From an uncultured Bacteroidales bacterium (GTDB lineage Bacteria; Bacteroidota; Bacteroidia; Bacteroidales; F082), in contig CAMZEK010000030.1 of assembly GCA_947305795.1 (NCBI GenBank), positions 1 to 32,346 on the forward strand: a DNA stretch of 32,346 nt. Direction: 5' to 3'. The notes under the pieces are model-generated. The model was not told the DNA's origin, did not search any database, and was given only the letters and a program-made list of their open reading frames with translations. Positions 1 through 7,567 of the stretch are shown here, in pieces. Made by a program: the position numbers and the translations under genes. Position 1 is the stretch's first letter; each line of letters begins with the position of its first letter.

Positions 1-1492
1 TTTGTGAGTTTGGGTTGGCCACCATGTTGGCGGGTTCCCAATGGAAGCTGAAGGTTCCCGCGCCGCCGGAGCCGTTGAGTTGTGTCGTGCTGCCATAGGG
101 GATGGTCTGGTCGGGTCCGGCATTGGCGACAGGGTTGGCGTACACGGAGACGCTTTTTGTGATGTGGTTTGTGCAATGGCCGTTGCCGCAGCTGACGTTG
201 AGTGAGACGTTGTAGGTGCCGGGGTTGTCGTAGGTGTGTGCTGGGTTCTGCTGAGTGGAAGTCTGCCCGTCGCCGAAGTTCCATTGGTAGGTCATCTGTT
301 GCCCTGAGGGGTTGGTGGTGGAGGTGCTGGTGAACTGGGTGGGGCTGCCTTGGCAGACGGTAGTGAAGTTGAAGTTGGCGGTGGGCTGGGGATAGATGAC
401 GACTTCAGTGGTGGCAGTGGTGGATTGGTTGCCTACGGTAGTAACGCAGGTATAAGTTCCAGCCATGTTCATGGTGCAGTTGGGACGAGTGGGATTCTGT
501 TGGGTGGAAGTGAAGCCCCCTGGACCTGTCCAAGAGTAAGAAGCACCGTCTTGCGCATTGACTGTCAAATGGATAGTTTGACCTACGCAATAAGGTCCGT
601 CATTGCTAGCTATACCAGGGAGAATGCCGCAGTCAGTTTCACCAGGACCGCTATTTGCTACCTTGGAGAAGGAGACATCAGTGGCACCAGAAGACCATTT
701 TGTAATTACCATGATATAATACTGGCCTACTTGAGATGATGCAGGGATAGTACACTCTTGAACTGAATTGTACGGAGAATCGCAATCAATAATCTTGTCT
801 GCAGTGAGTTGGCTTGTACAGGGAGTGTTAGGATCTGAAAAGGGACCCCAAGCACAAAAGTCCAAATCATTGTTGTTAGTATTGGTTATTCGGATAGTAA
901 AAGTTCCACCGACTGCAATTTTCATGTGAAACCAAAAAGGAGGCCTTTGCGTGAAAGAAGACATGCAACCGTAGTTAGGTCCAGGTTCGCATACGGTTCC
1001 TGGATTGGCATCTATATGGAATGAGACGACATCAGTGGTGCAAAAAGGATCGGATGTAGCACAGGTCTGATTCCCGTCTCGGTTGACTGGATTCTCGATG
1101 AGCATCTGTCTGAAAAGCAATACAAAAAGGTCTTGAGGCAAATTTTCTTTCCAAAAAGTAAAAGTGGCACCTTGTGTTTCCTTGTCAGCTATCTGATAGG
1201 CTCTAAACTCATCGTCAATATCGGCTTTCAACCTATCATAATAAATCTGCAATTGGCTGTCGCTCCATTCATTGATTGCTGAAACAATCACGGAATTGTT
1301 GTCTTCATCAACGGAATAAATGAGGTTGTCGTCATTAGCTAAGGCTGCCAATGTACAATATCGCAACTCAGGGTTGCTGATTCTAGCGATCTCGATTTCA
1401 ATACGGTGGTTGTTGACAGTTTGCGCCCATTGCTTCATCGGGATGAAAGCCATCATTAAGGCAACAATTATGATTTTCCTGAATCTATTCAT
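1..1492 (-). CDS. Secreted PKD/Ig-like repeat protein, partial (C-terminus beyond left edge)
   Basis: An open frame runs from an ATG at 1492 leftward to the window edge without a stop, about 497 codons. It begins with a signal peptide (basic MNRFRKI, then a hydrophobic stretch, cleavage probably after QWAQ). Residues of about 100-220 form a cysteine-containing beta-rich region with a DLDFCAWGPF segment, a type common in Bacteroidetes surface proteins. Next come an Ig-like segment (SYSWTGPGGFTSTQQNPT) and a PKD domain with the classic FGDGQTSTQQNPAHTYDNPG pattern. A second PKD/Ig-like unit starts near the left edge. Such proteins are usually exported by Sec and then T9SS, and act outside the cell as adhesins or structural proteins. 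The C-terminal sorting domain, if present, lies outside the window. The exact function is unknown. Confidence 0.85.
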   Translation of the reverse strand, partial: MNRFRKIIIVALMMAFIPMKQWAQTVNNHRIEIEIARISNPELRYCTLAALANDDNLIYSVDEDNNSVIVSAINEWSDSQLQIYYDRLKADIDDEFRAYQIADKETQGATFTFWKENLPQDLFVLLFRQMLIENPVNRDGNQTCATSDPFCTTDVVSFHIDANPGTVCEPGPNYGCMSSFTQRPPFWFHMKIAVGGTFTIRITNTNNNDLDFCAWGPFSDPNTPCTSQLTADKIIDCDSPYNSVQECTIPASSQVGQYYIMVITKWSSGATDVSFSKVANSGPGETDCGILPGIASNDGPYCVGQTIHLTVNAQDGASYSWTGPGGFTSTQQNPTRPNCTMNMAGTYTCVTTVGNQSTTATTEVVIYPQPTANFNFTTVCQGSPTQFTSTSTTNPSGQQMTYQWNFGDGQTSTQQNPAHTYDNPGTYNVSLNVSCGNGHCTNHITKSVSVYANPVANAGPDQTIPYGSTTQLNGSGGAGTFSFHWEPANMVANPNSQ

Positions 1493-1517
1493 TTTAATGA
1501 AGTATATATTAAGGGGG

Positions 1518-1549
1518 CAAATATAAGCATTTTCTGTTATTGGTGAGAA
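1518..1549 (-). promoter_or_regulatory. Probable promoter of the PKD-protein gene
   Basis: On the minus strand TATATTTG (1518-1525) matches the Bacteroidetes -7 consensus TAnnTTTG. TTC lies 21 nt upstream in place of the -33 TTG. The leader to the ATG at 1492 would be about 20 nt. The -33 element is imperfect. Confidence 0.45.
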
Positions 1550-1600
1550 AAATCGACTAAAAAACGAAAAAAAAGTGCTTAAAATTGTTTTTGGCAGTAA

Positions 1601-1630
1601 CAGAAAAGGAGCCGAAAAGCTTCGACTCCT
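1601..1630 (-). terminator. Rho-independent terminator of the lipoprotein gene
   Basis: AGGAG-C-CGAA (1607-1616) pairs with TTCG-A-CTCCT (1621-1630) around a 4-nt loop, with one mismatch. On the minus strand the stem is followed by TTTC, and by longer T-runs about 30 nt further on. It lies about 90 nt after the stop codon at 1720, with the 63-bp repeat in between. Confidence 0.6.
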
Positions 1631-1637
1631 TAACAGT

Positions 1638-1700
1638 AGTCCCGTTGGGATGGCATGTCAGTAAGCAAGCGACGTGAGCCTTTGTTCTCACGCGTGCGCA
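1638..1700. repeat. 63-bp 3'-UTR element, copy A
   Basis: This matches copy B (3202-3264) at 53 of 63 positions with no gaps. Nine of the ten differences are transitions. The core GGCATGTCAGTAAGCA is identical. Both copies hold a GTGAG/CTCAC stem with a variable 8-nt loop and a short CCC/GGG hairpin. In both, the element sits between a minus-strand stop codon and a terminator hairpin, so it would be transcribed as part of the 3' UTR. Confidence 0.8.
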
Positions 1701-1719
1701 ATTGGTGTGCCCTTGGGTT

Positions 1720-2946
1720 TTAGAATGGTCCACCACCTGTCCAAGTGATCTGCTTGGTGAAGGTCGGTGTCTCGGAGTCTTCGTAATATTCAATGGTGGC
1801 GGAACCATCCTTGCCATCATTGAAGAGGTAGACGAGCATCGAGACGAGTGTGTTTTGGCGTTGTGCTTCTATGATGAAACCATCTGTTTGTTCGGTAACG
1901 ACCCAGCCGTTGTTGATACTCGTTACGGGGCCTACGTTGCCCGTGACTTTTACCTTTAGGCTCTTCCCGAGAGGCGTAATGGCTGCCACTACGCTGGGTG
2001 TGCCGTCAAACTGCGTTACGTCTTTTACAAGGATGTTGGGCACTTCACCACCAGGACCTGTCTCTGGGGCGGGAGAGGCTACGTCGGGATAGATGAAATC
2101 GGTGACCAATTCCTGGTGTGCGGCTTGAAACAGAGCGATATAGGACTCGAAGTTGGGGATTTCCACGTTTAGGCCGAGTCCGGAATAGTAATTCTGGATA
2201 CGTTGCCTGATGTACGTCTGGTTTTGTAGTGAGATATTATGGAGCAGCGTATCAACCAAAGCTTGGTCATTGACGGCACCGTCGGCAGCGAAGTCGTTGG
2301 AGAGGCTGGTCATGAGCCAGGTCAGTTCGGCGGGAAGGGTGGGAACCACCGCAATGTTGTTGGATGGCCTTTGAAGGATGATGGAGAAGGCGAGCAGCAT
2401 GGCGTTGTAGTCGCCTTGCGAGGCGATGGACATCTGTTCGAAGCCTTGATTGAAATGCTCGGTCACGCCGAGAAAGTCTTGAAATTCACCCTCGGCTTGT
2501 CGTTTGGCATCAGAAAAACTCTTGCCTTGTCCGACGAGGGTTTCGATGCGGGCCTTGGTGATGTGGGTCAGCACGTTGATGTTGACGGTCTCGTCATTAG
2601 TCAGGTCGGCGAGGGCTTGCAGAGTGATCTGTGCCGACGAGAGTTGACCAAGTACTTCGTTGAAGTAGAAACCATTGCCGGAGAGCAATGCCCAATCCGA
2701 TGCCATCTCAATACTGTTAAGGCTGAAACTGCCGTCGTCGGAAGTGATGGAGGTGGTAAACGACTTGCCCGTCTGTCCGAGGTTTTGGTTGAGCTCGTTA
2801 ACAGTGATGGTGGTGCCGGTAACGAAAGGACCTTTCTGCACCTTGCCCGAAAAGGAGAAAGAGCCACCTGTCTTCTCTTTAGTGCAAGAAGTGATGGCTA
2901 ACATTCCGATGAGTGCAAGACTCAAAACTGTGATTTTTGTTTTCAT
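1720..2946 (-). CDS. Lipoprotein of unknown function
   Basis: This is a 408-residue protein with a lipoprotein signal peptide: MKTKITVLSL start, hydrophobic core, and lipobox ITSC with the lipidated Cys at residue 21. It is probably anchored to the outer membrane. The mature part starts with a beta-rich domain (about 27-110) with the pattern KGPFVTGTTITVNELN followed by GKSFTTSITSDDGSFSL, resembling a carboxypeptidase-regulatory/Ig-like fold. A helical middle region (about 110-290, with LADLTNDETVNINVLTHIT) and a beta-rich C-terminal region (about 315-408) follow. I recognise the N-terminal pattern from other Bacteroidetes lipoproteins but know no assigned function. It is a single-gene unit with its own terminator and promoter candidate. 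The start is the first ATG and gives a canonical signal peptide. Confidence 0.88.
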   Translation of the reverse strand: MKTKITVLSLALIGMLAITSCTKEKTGGSFSFSGKVQKGPFVTGTTITVNELNQNLGQTGKSFTTSITSDDGSFSLNSIEMASDWALLSGNGFYFNEVLGQLSSAQITLQALADLTNDETVNINVLTHITKARIETLVGQGKSFSDAKRQAEGEFQDFLGVTEHFNQGFEQMSIASQGDYNAMLLAFSIILQRPSNNIAVVPTLPAELTWLMTSLSNDFAADGAVNDQALVDTLLHNISLQNQTYIRQRIQNYYSGLGLNVEIPNFESYIALFQAAHQELVTDFIYPDVASPAPETGPGGEVPNILVKDVTQFDGTPSVVAAITPLGKSLKVKVTGNVGPVTSINNGWVVTEQTDGFIIEAQRQNTLVSMLVYLFNDGKDGSATIEYYEDSETPTFTKQITWTGGGPF

Positions 2947-2991
2947 ATCGCTTAAAATTTAAGGGTTATTGTTTTGGAACATTATTTGTCG

Positions 2992-3018
2992 CAAAATTAT
3001 AAACTATTTCTCCTACAA
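2992..3018 (-). promoter_or_regulatory. Weak promoter candidate for the lipoprotein gene
   Basis: The minus strand carries TAATTTTG (2992-2999), matching TAnnTTTG. The nearest upstream TTG (3016-3018) is only 16 nt away, shorter than the usual 19-21. The leader would be about 40 nt. I recognise nothing else between this box and the rnf terminator at 3161. Confidence 0.35.
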
Positions 3019-3160
3019 AAACGATTTGTCAAGCCTTTTTTGGCTTTGTCTATCAATTTATAAAAAGACGAGTTTTCTAAGTAGTTGTATTTTAATCTGT
3101 TGCAGGAATGAAGACTTTTGACTGATTTTGCTTTGTCTATGAAACTACCAGAACAAATGT

Positions 3161-3186
3161 AAAAAAAAAGCCGCCAAACGGCAGCT
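3161..3186 (-). terminator. Rho-independent terminator of the rnf operon
   Basis: On the minus strand GCCG-TTTGG-CGGC (3170-3182) is followed directly by nine T residues. It lies about 85 nt beyond the rnfA stop codon, with the 63-bp repeat in between. A T5 run on the other side could make it work weakly in the plus direction. Confidence 0.75.
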
Positions 3187-3201
3187 CTTTTTGCTTTTGC
3201 C

Positions 3202-3264
3202 AGTCCCGTAGGGACGGCATGTCAGTAAGCAGACGACGTGAGTCTCTGCTCTCACACGCGCGTA
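3202..3264. repeat. 63-bp 3'-UTR element, copy B
   Basis: This is the partner of copy A (1638-1700), in the same orientation. It starts 4 nt after the rnfA stop codon and ends 16 nt before the terminator stem. It contains GTCCC-GTA-GGGAC and a GTGAG/CTCAC stem-loop. In minus-strand RNA one closing pair is G-C in copy A and G-U in copy B. Confidence 0.8.
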
Positions 3265-3268
3265 GCAC

Positions 3269-3868
3269 TCACACGACTCCAGTAAATCCCATAAACGCCA
3301 TGGCCAAAATGCCGGCGGTAATCAGGGCGATAGGCGTGCCCTTCATGCCCTTAGGCGGCTCCATCAGGTCGATGTGTTCGCGGATGCCGGCGAAGATGAC
3401 CAACGCCATGGCAAAACCGAGCGCGATGCCCACGGCATAGATGATGGACTCACCAAGGCTCAGCATGTGGGCCACACCGCCATAATTGAACTCCTTCGTG
3501 ACAACGGTCAGAGCCACGCCAAGCACGGCGCAGTTGGTCGTAATCAGAGGGAGGAACACGCCCAAGGCTGTGTACAGCGACGGGCTGATTTTCTTCAAGA
3601 TAATCTCCACCATCTGCACCAAGGCGGCGATGATGAGGATGAAGGCGATGGTCTGCAAGAAGGTCAGCTTCAAGGGAATCAGGATGTACTGGTTCGTCAG
3701 CCATGTCACGAGGGTGGCCAAGGTCATAACGAAGATGACGGCGGCGCCCATACCTAATGCAGTGGAGGTCTTCTTAGAGGTGCCCAGGAAGGGGCAGATG
3801 CCCAGGAACTGGGAGAAGATCACGTTGTTGACCAAGATGGTCGATAAGATAATGATGAGGTATTTCAT
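3269..3868 (-). CDS. rnfA: RNF complex subunit A (integral membrane)
   Basis: This 199-residue protein has about six hydrophobic segments and the family signature VNNVIFSQFLGICPFLG at its start. RnfA and RnfE are homologous inner-membrane proteins that pack in inverted topology and share a membrane-embedded [2Fe-2S] cluster. The expected cysteines are visible here at 25 (GICPFLG) and 113 (LITTNCAVLG). The complex moves electrons between reduced ferredoxin and NAD+ while pumping Na+ or H+. Length is typical. It is the last gene of rnfBCDGEA, with its start 3 nt after the rnfE stop. A 63-bp repeat and a strong terminator follow. Confidence 0.97.
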   Translation of the reverse strand: MKYLIIILSTILVNNVIFSQFLGICPFLGTSKKTSTALGMGAAVIFVMTLATLVTWLTNQYILIPLKLTFLQTIAFILIIAALVQMVEIILKKISPSLYTALGVFLPLITTNCAVLGVALTVVTKEFNYGGVAHMLSLGESIIYAVGIALGFAMALVIFAGIREHIDLMEPPKGMKGTPIALITAGILAMAFMGFTGVV

Positions 3869-3871
3869 GGC

Positions 3872-4465
3872 TTAGTGACTTTCTTTTTTGAGTTTGTTGA
3901 CGATAGCGATAACGAAGCCGAGGCAGATGAAGGCGCCGGGAGGCAGGATGAACACCAGGATGTTGGCCGTCTCGGGCAGGATGGTAAGACCGAAGATGGA
4001 GCCGCTGCCGAGGAACTCACGGATGCAGCCCAACAGCGTCAGGGCGAGGGTGAAGCCCAAGCCCATGCCGAGGCCGTCGAGGAACGAAGGCCACACGGGG
4101 TTCTTCGAGGCGAAAGCCTCAGCGCGACCCAGCACGATGCAGTTCACCACGATGAGGGGGATGAACAAGCCGAGGGTCTCATAGATGTCGGGCACGTAGG
4201 CCTGCATGACGAGTTGCACCACCGTCACAAACGAGGCGATGACCACGATGAAGCAGGGGATACGCACCTTGTCGGGGATGAAGCCCTTCAGCAAGGAGAT
4301 GAAGATGTTCGACAGCACCAGCACGAAGGTGGTGGCCAAGCCCATCGACATGCCGTTGATGGCGCTGGTAGTCGTTGCCAAGGTCGGGCAGCAGCCCAAC
4401 AGCAGCACGAGAATCGGGTTCTCTTTGACGAGGCCCTTGGTAAAGGTTTGCAGATGGTTACTCAT
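3872..4465 (-). CDS. rnfE: RNF complex subunit E (integral membrane)
   Basis: This 197-residue hydrophobic protein is homologous to RnfA. The motif ENPILVLLLGCCPTLATTT carries cysteines 25 and 26, and FIPLIVVNCIVLGRAEAFAS carries cysteine 109; these are the candidate ligands of the shared RnfA/E [2Fe-2S] cluster. I chose the ATG at 4465 rather than an in-frame ATG at 4489 because a consensus Shine-Dalgarno (AAGGAGGA) lies 7 nt upstream of 4465, and family members start with a short segment before the ENPI motif. It overlaps the 3' end of rnfG by 8 nt, which suggests translational coupling. Confidence 0.96.
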   Translation of the reverse strand: MSNHLQTFTKGLVKENPILVLLLGCCPTLATTTSAINGMSMGLATTFVLVLSNIFISLLKGFIPDKVRIPCFIVVIASFVTVVQLVMQAYVPDIYETLGLFIPLIVVNCIVLGRAEAFASKNPVWPSFLDGLGMGLGFTLALTLLGCIREFLGSGSIFGLTILPETANILVFILPPGAFICLGFVIAIVNKLKKESH

Positions 4466-5132
4466 TGCTTTGTCCTCCTTCCGTTTCATTGTTCTCCTCA
4501 GCGGGGGCCTCTTCCATAACGGGAGCTTCTTCCTCGACGGGAGCGTTGTTCATGAATTGTGCCTTGTTGGCCATGAAGGCTTGGTAAGCCTTGTCCACCG
4601 CCTTTGTAAATGCTCTAGAGGTGATGGTGGCCGCAGTGATGGCGTCGACATCGCCGCCGTCCTTACTAACGGTCAGCTTGTATGATGCGGGGTTCTTGTC
4701 GACGAACTGGTCCTTGAATTTTCCTGTCATGTTGGCGCCAAGGCCAGGGGTTTCGGCGTGCGATAGCACCGAAGTGCCTTTGATGGTGCCGTCGGCGAGG
4801 AAGCCGACCATCATATCAATCTTGCCACCGAAGCCGCCTTCGCTGGTCTTCACAGCAGCGCCTTGGAAGTTACCGTTGGTGTCGTAGGCAAGGTTGCAAG
4901 GAAAGGTCAGCGTGGTGCCTTCGTAGTCATAACTCAGTGTGTCAGCCTTATAGGTGATTTCGCCTTCCAAAGGTAGCACGGCTTGGATGGCTGCTTCATT
5001 CTTTTTTTGGTCCACTTCGGCGATGGTGTCTTTGGTCATGCCATAAACAAGGCCGAGGAGTCCGCCCGAAACCGCCGTGATGACGAGCAGGGCGACGACC
5101 ATATTAATTAAGGTGGATGGTTTCTTTGCCAT
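4458..5132 (-). CDS. rnfG: RNF complex subunit G (covalent-FMN protein)
   Basis: This 224-residue protein has one N-terminal membrane segment (about 8-31) and a periplasmic FMN-binding domain. The flavinylation motif reads DAITAATITS (163-172), and Thr169 is the probable FMN acceptor. It is a variant of the usual S/T-G-A-T core, with Ala in place of Gly. Other family features include FGGKIDMMVGF and SHAETPGLGA. An acidic, Glu/Pro-rich tail of about 30 residues follows the domain. RnfG passes electrons within the RNF complex on the outer face of the inner membrane. It starts 5 nt after the rnfD stop and overlaps rnfE. Confidence 0.96.
   Translation of the reverse strand: MAKKPSTLINMVVALLVITAVSGGLLGLVYGMTKDTIAEVDQKKNEAAIQAVLPLEGEITYKADTLSYDYEGTTLTFPCNLAYDTNGNFQGAAVKTSEGGFGGKIDMMVGFLADGTIKGTSVLSHAETPGLGANMTGKFKDQFVDKNPASYKLTVSKDGGDVDAITAATITSRAFTKAVDKAYQAFMANKAQFMNNAPVEEEAPVMEEAPAEENNETEGGQSNE
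4473..4480 (-). promoter_or_regulatory. Strong Shine-Dalgarno site of rnfE
   Basis: AAGGAGGA lies 7 nt before the ATG at 4465, inside the last codons of rnfG. Strong SD sites are rare in this window, so it decides the rnfE start and suggests that rnfE reinitiation is actively supported. Confidence 0.7.
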
Positions 5133-5137
5133 GGCGT

Positions 5138-6133
5138 TTACTTTTTAGCAGGTTTGACGACTCCGAAAACTTGCGGCTTGAAGGCCTTGTTGATGAGCGG
5201 CGTGAGGGCGTTCATGATGAGGATGGCAAAGGAAACGCCTTCGGGATAGGCACCCCAAAGACGAATCACCACCGTAATCACACCCACGCCAAATCCAAAC
5301 AGGATCTTGCCTTGCGTGGTCATGGGGGTGGTCACCATGTCGGTTGCCATGAAGAAGGCACCGAGGATGAGACCGCCGTAAATCAAGTGATACCACGGCG
5401 CGATGAAGTTGGCCGGATTGATGAGGTGGCAAATGCCGGTAAAGATGAACACGGTGATCAAAATGCTCAGCGGCGTGGCAATGTCAATGACCTTGCGGGC
5501 GATGAGGTAAATCGCGCCAAGTAGCAGGGCAGCAGTGCACATCTCACCGAAAGCGCCGCCTCGATTGCCTAGAATCATGTCAATGAACTGCATGTCACCG
5601 GCTTCTGCCAACGACCCGATGCCGGATTCCTTCAGGATGCCGAGAGGGGTGGGACCCGTGACAGCATCGGTGAAGAAACCTGCTTCAAAGATGGGCGCTG
5701 CCTTGGGCCAGGTGGTCATGGCAGTTGGGAACGACACGAGCATGAACACACGGCCTACCAAGGCCGGGTTGAAGGGGTTCTTGCCCAAGCCGCCGAAGGC
5801 CATCTTGCCGATGCCAATGGCGACGATGCTGCCCACGATGACCATCCAAATGGGAAGGTTGGCAGGCACGTTGAAGGCCAAGAGCAGACCCGTCAGCGCG
5901 GCAGAACCGTCGTTGATGGTCAAAGGCCCCTTGATGAGGAACTTCTGAATGAGCCATTCGGTCAGCATACAGGCCGCCACCGAAATGAGGGTCAGCCTCA
6001 AGGCATACCAGCCGAAATAATAAATCGCCACAAGCAAGGCGGGGACCAAGGCGAGAAGCACACGGTACATGATTTTCTGCGTGTTTTCCGTCGAGTGCAC
6101 ATGCGGCGAACCGGATATTGTGTATTTGTTCAT
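5138..6133 (-). CDS. rnfD: RNF complex subunit D (covalent-FMN membrane protein)
   Basis: This 331-residue multi-spanning protein has the family motif DGSAALTGLLLAFNVP (75-90) and GLGKNPFNPALVGRVFML. The flavinylation site DAVTGPTPLG (156-165) is present, with Thr162 the likely FMN carrier. RnfD is the membrane core homologous to NqrB and probably forms part of the ion channel. It follows rnfC after a 78-nt spacer that holds a perfect 30-bp palindrome. All other junctions in the operon are overlaps or gaps of at most 5 nt. Confidence 0.97.
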   Translation of the reverse strand: MNKYTISGSPHVHSTENTQKIMYRVLLALVPALLVAIYYFGWYALRLTLISVAACMLTEWLIQKFLIKGPLTINDGSAALTGLLLAFNVPANLPIWMVIVGSIVAIGIGKMAFGGLGKNPFNPALVGRVFMLVSFPTAMTTWPKAAPIFEAGFFTDAVTGPTPLGILKESGIGSLAEAGDMQFIDMILGNRGGAFGEMCTAALLLGAIYLIARKVIDIATPLSILITVFIFTGICHLINPANFIAPWYHLIYGGLILGAFFMATDMVTTPMTTQGKILFGFGVGVITVVIRLWGAYPEGVSFAILIMNALTPLINKAFKPQVFGVVKPAKK

Positions 6134-6174
6134 TGTTGAAATGTTTATCGTTTTATTGTTGAATTGTTGTGTTG

Positions 6175-6204
6175 TGTAGAGACGTACGGCCGTACGTCTC
6201 TACA
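6175..6204. repeat. Perfect 30-bp palindrome inside the rnf operon
   Basis: The half-site TGTAGAGACGTACGG is followed directly by its exact reverse complement. It sits between the rnfC stop (6212) and the rnfD start (6133). It has the look of the dispersed TAGAGACG-type palindromes seen in Bacteroidetes intergenic regions. In RNA it would form a 15-bp hairpin, with at most a tiny loop. There is no T-run on either side, so it is not a terminator. Confidence 0.85.
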
Positions 6205-6211
6205 ACAACAA

Positions 6212-7567
6212 TCATTTTTGATTACGTGCACGTATGATGGCCCCTGTTTTGGCCTTGCCGTAGCGGATGTAGTCCAGCAGCGGGATGTTGGCGGGACAGG
6301 TGAACTCGCACGAGCCACATTCGATGCAGTCCATGATGTGGTTCGTTTCCGTTTCGTCGAAGTTGTTCTGCTTGGCCAATTTGTGAAGCAGGAACGGTTG
6401 CAAGCCCATCGGGCAGGCAATGGCGCAACGACCACAACGGATGCAGTTGGTCTGATGACGGTCTTGGGCCTCGTTAATGGTCATCAGGAGGATGCCCGAG
6501 GTGCCTTTGATGCACGGGAAGTTGGTGACCGACACCGACTTGCCCATCATCGGGCCGCCATTGATGACATCGGTGATGCCTTCGGGCAGACCGCCAGCGG
6601 CCTCGATGAGGAGGTCGGCAGGCGTGCCGAAACGCACTCGGAAGTTGCCCGGCTTCTTGACCGATTTGCCCGTCACGGTGACGATGCGCTCAATCAAGGG
6701 CTTGTTCTTTTGGACAGCCTCATAGATGGCGTAAGTCGAAGCCACATTGACCACGACGCAACCCGTTTCAATAGGCAGTTTGCCTGACGGCACCTCGCGT
6801 CCCGTGATGGCCTTGATGATTTGCTTTTCACCACCTTGAGGATATTTTGTCTTTAAGGGTTGCACCTCGATGCCTTTGTAAAGGTCGCGGTGCTCATTGA
6901 TGGTCTTGTCGAGCAACTCAATGGCTTCCATCTTGTTTTCCTCGATGCCGATAATGCCCTTGTCGGTATTGACGGCCTTCATCAGGATTTTCACGCCGAC
7001 GAGGAATTCTTGCGTTTTCTCCAACAGGAGGCGGAAGTCGCAGGTGAGGTAAGGCTCGCATTCGGCGGCATTAATAATAATGTATTCGGCTTTTTTGCCT
7101 TCGGGGACCATCAACTTGACGTGAGTGGGGAAGGTGGCGCCGCCCATGCCGACGATGCCGCACTCCTTCACCTTGTCGATGATTTGCTTGGAATCCAACT
7201 TGATGTCGGTGAGAAGTTCATCCGTCTGGATGACGCCTTCGACCCATTCGTCTTGGTCTTCACGATCGATGAAAACGGCGGGTTTGTAGTAGCCCGTATG
7301 GTCCATCACGACATCGATTTTGGCAACGGTGCCAGTGGCGGGTGAGTGGACGTTGGCCGAGACGAAACCTTTGGCCGTGCCGATGAGCTGACCCGTCAGC
7401 ACGCGGTCGCCTTTGTTGACGATGCATTCAGCCGGTGCGCCAAGGCATTGTCCGAGTGGGACGATGATTTGCTTGGGCATCGGGAAGTCTTGTATGGGCT
7501 GGTGTGCCGAGAGTTTGTTCTCTTCAGGATGCACGCCGCCTCTTGGGAAAGTCTTTAACGGGTTCAT
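6212..7567 (-). CDS. rnfC: RNF complex subunit C (FMN/NADH and 2x[4Fe-4S])
   Basis: This 451-residue protein begins with the RnfC signature TFPRGGVHPEENK. A Gly-rich nucleotide/FMN-binding motif of the NuoF type, GMGGATFPTHVK, is at about 140-151. Two [4Fe-4S] motifs follow at cysteines 375/378/381/385 (CIRCGRCAIACPMG) and 414/417/420/424 (CIECGSCEFTCPANIP). RnfC is the peripheral cytoplasmic subunit that exchanges electrons with NAD(H). It overlaps rnfB by 4 nt (ATGA). Length matches short-form RnfC proteins that lack the long Ala-rich C-terminal tail of E. coli RsxC. Confidence 0.97.
   Translation of the reverse strand: MNPLKTFPRGGVHPEENKLSAHQPIQDFPMPKQIIVPLGQCLGAPAECIVNKGDRVLTGQLIGTAKGFVSANVHSPATGTVAKIDVVMDHTGYYKPAVFIDREDQDEWVEGVIQTDELLTDIKLDSKQIIDKVKECGIVGMGGATFPTHVKLMVPEGKKAEYIIINAAECEPYLTCDFRLLLEKTQEFLVGVKILMKAVNTDKGIIGIEENKMEAIELLDKTINEHRDLYKGIEVQPLKTKYPQGGEKQIIKAITGREVPSGKLPIETGCVVVNVASTYAIYEAVQKNKPLIERIVTVTGKSVKKPGNFRVRFGTPADLLIEAAGGLPEGITDVINGGPMMGKSVSVTNFPCIKGTSGILLMTINEAQDRHQTNCIRCGRCAIACPMGLQPFLLHKLAKQNNFDETETNHIMDCIECGSCEFTCPANIPLLDYIRYGKAKTGAIIRARNQK

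Noticed and set aside
350-739. Plus-strand frame of 129 codons near the left edge
   Set aside because: The minus strand here encodes continuous PKD/Ig-like sequence from a signal peptide at 1492.
2239-2901. Plus-strand open frame opposite the lipoprotein gene (220 codons)
   Set aside because: No signal, motif or promoter; the minus-strand gene has a canonical lipoprotein signal peptide.
3875-4519. Plus-strand frame opposite rnfE, rich in His, Asp and Glu
   Set aside because: Composition is the mirror of hydrophobic membrane codons on the other strand; rnfE is certain.
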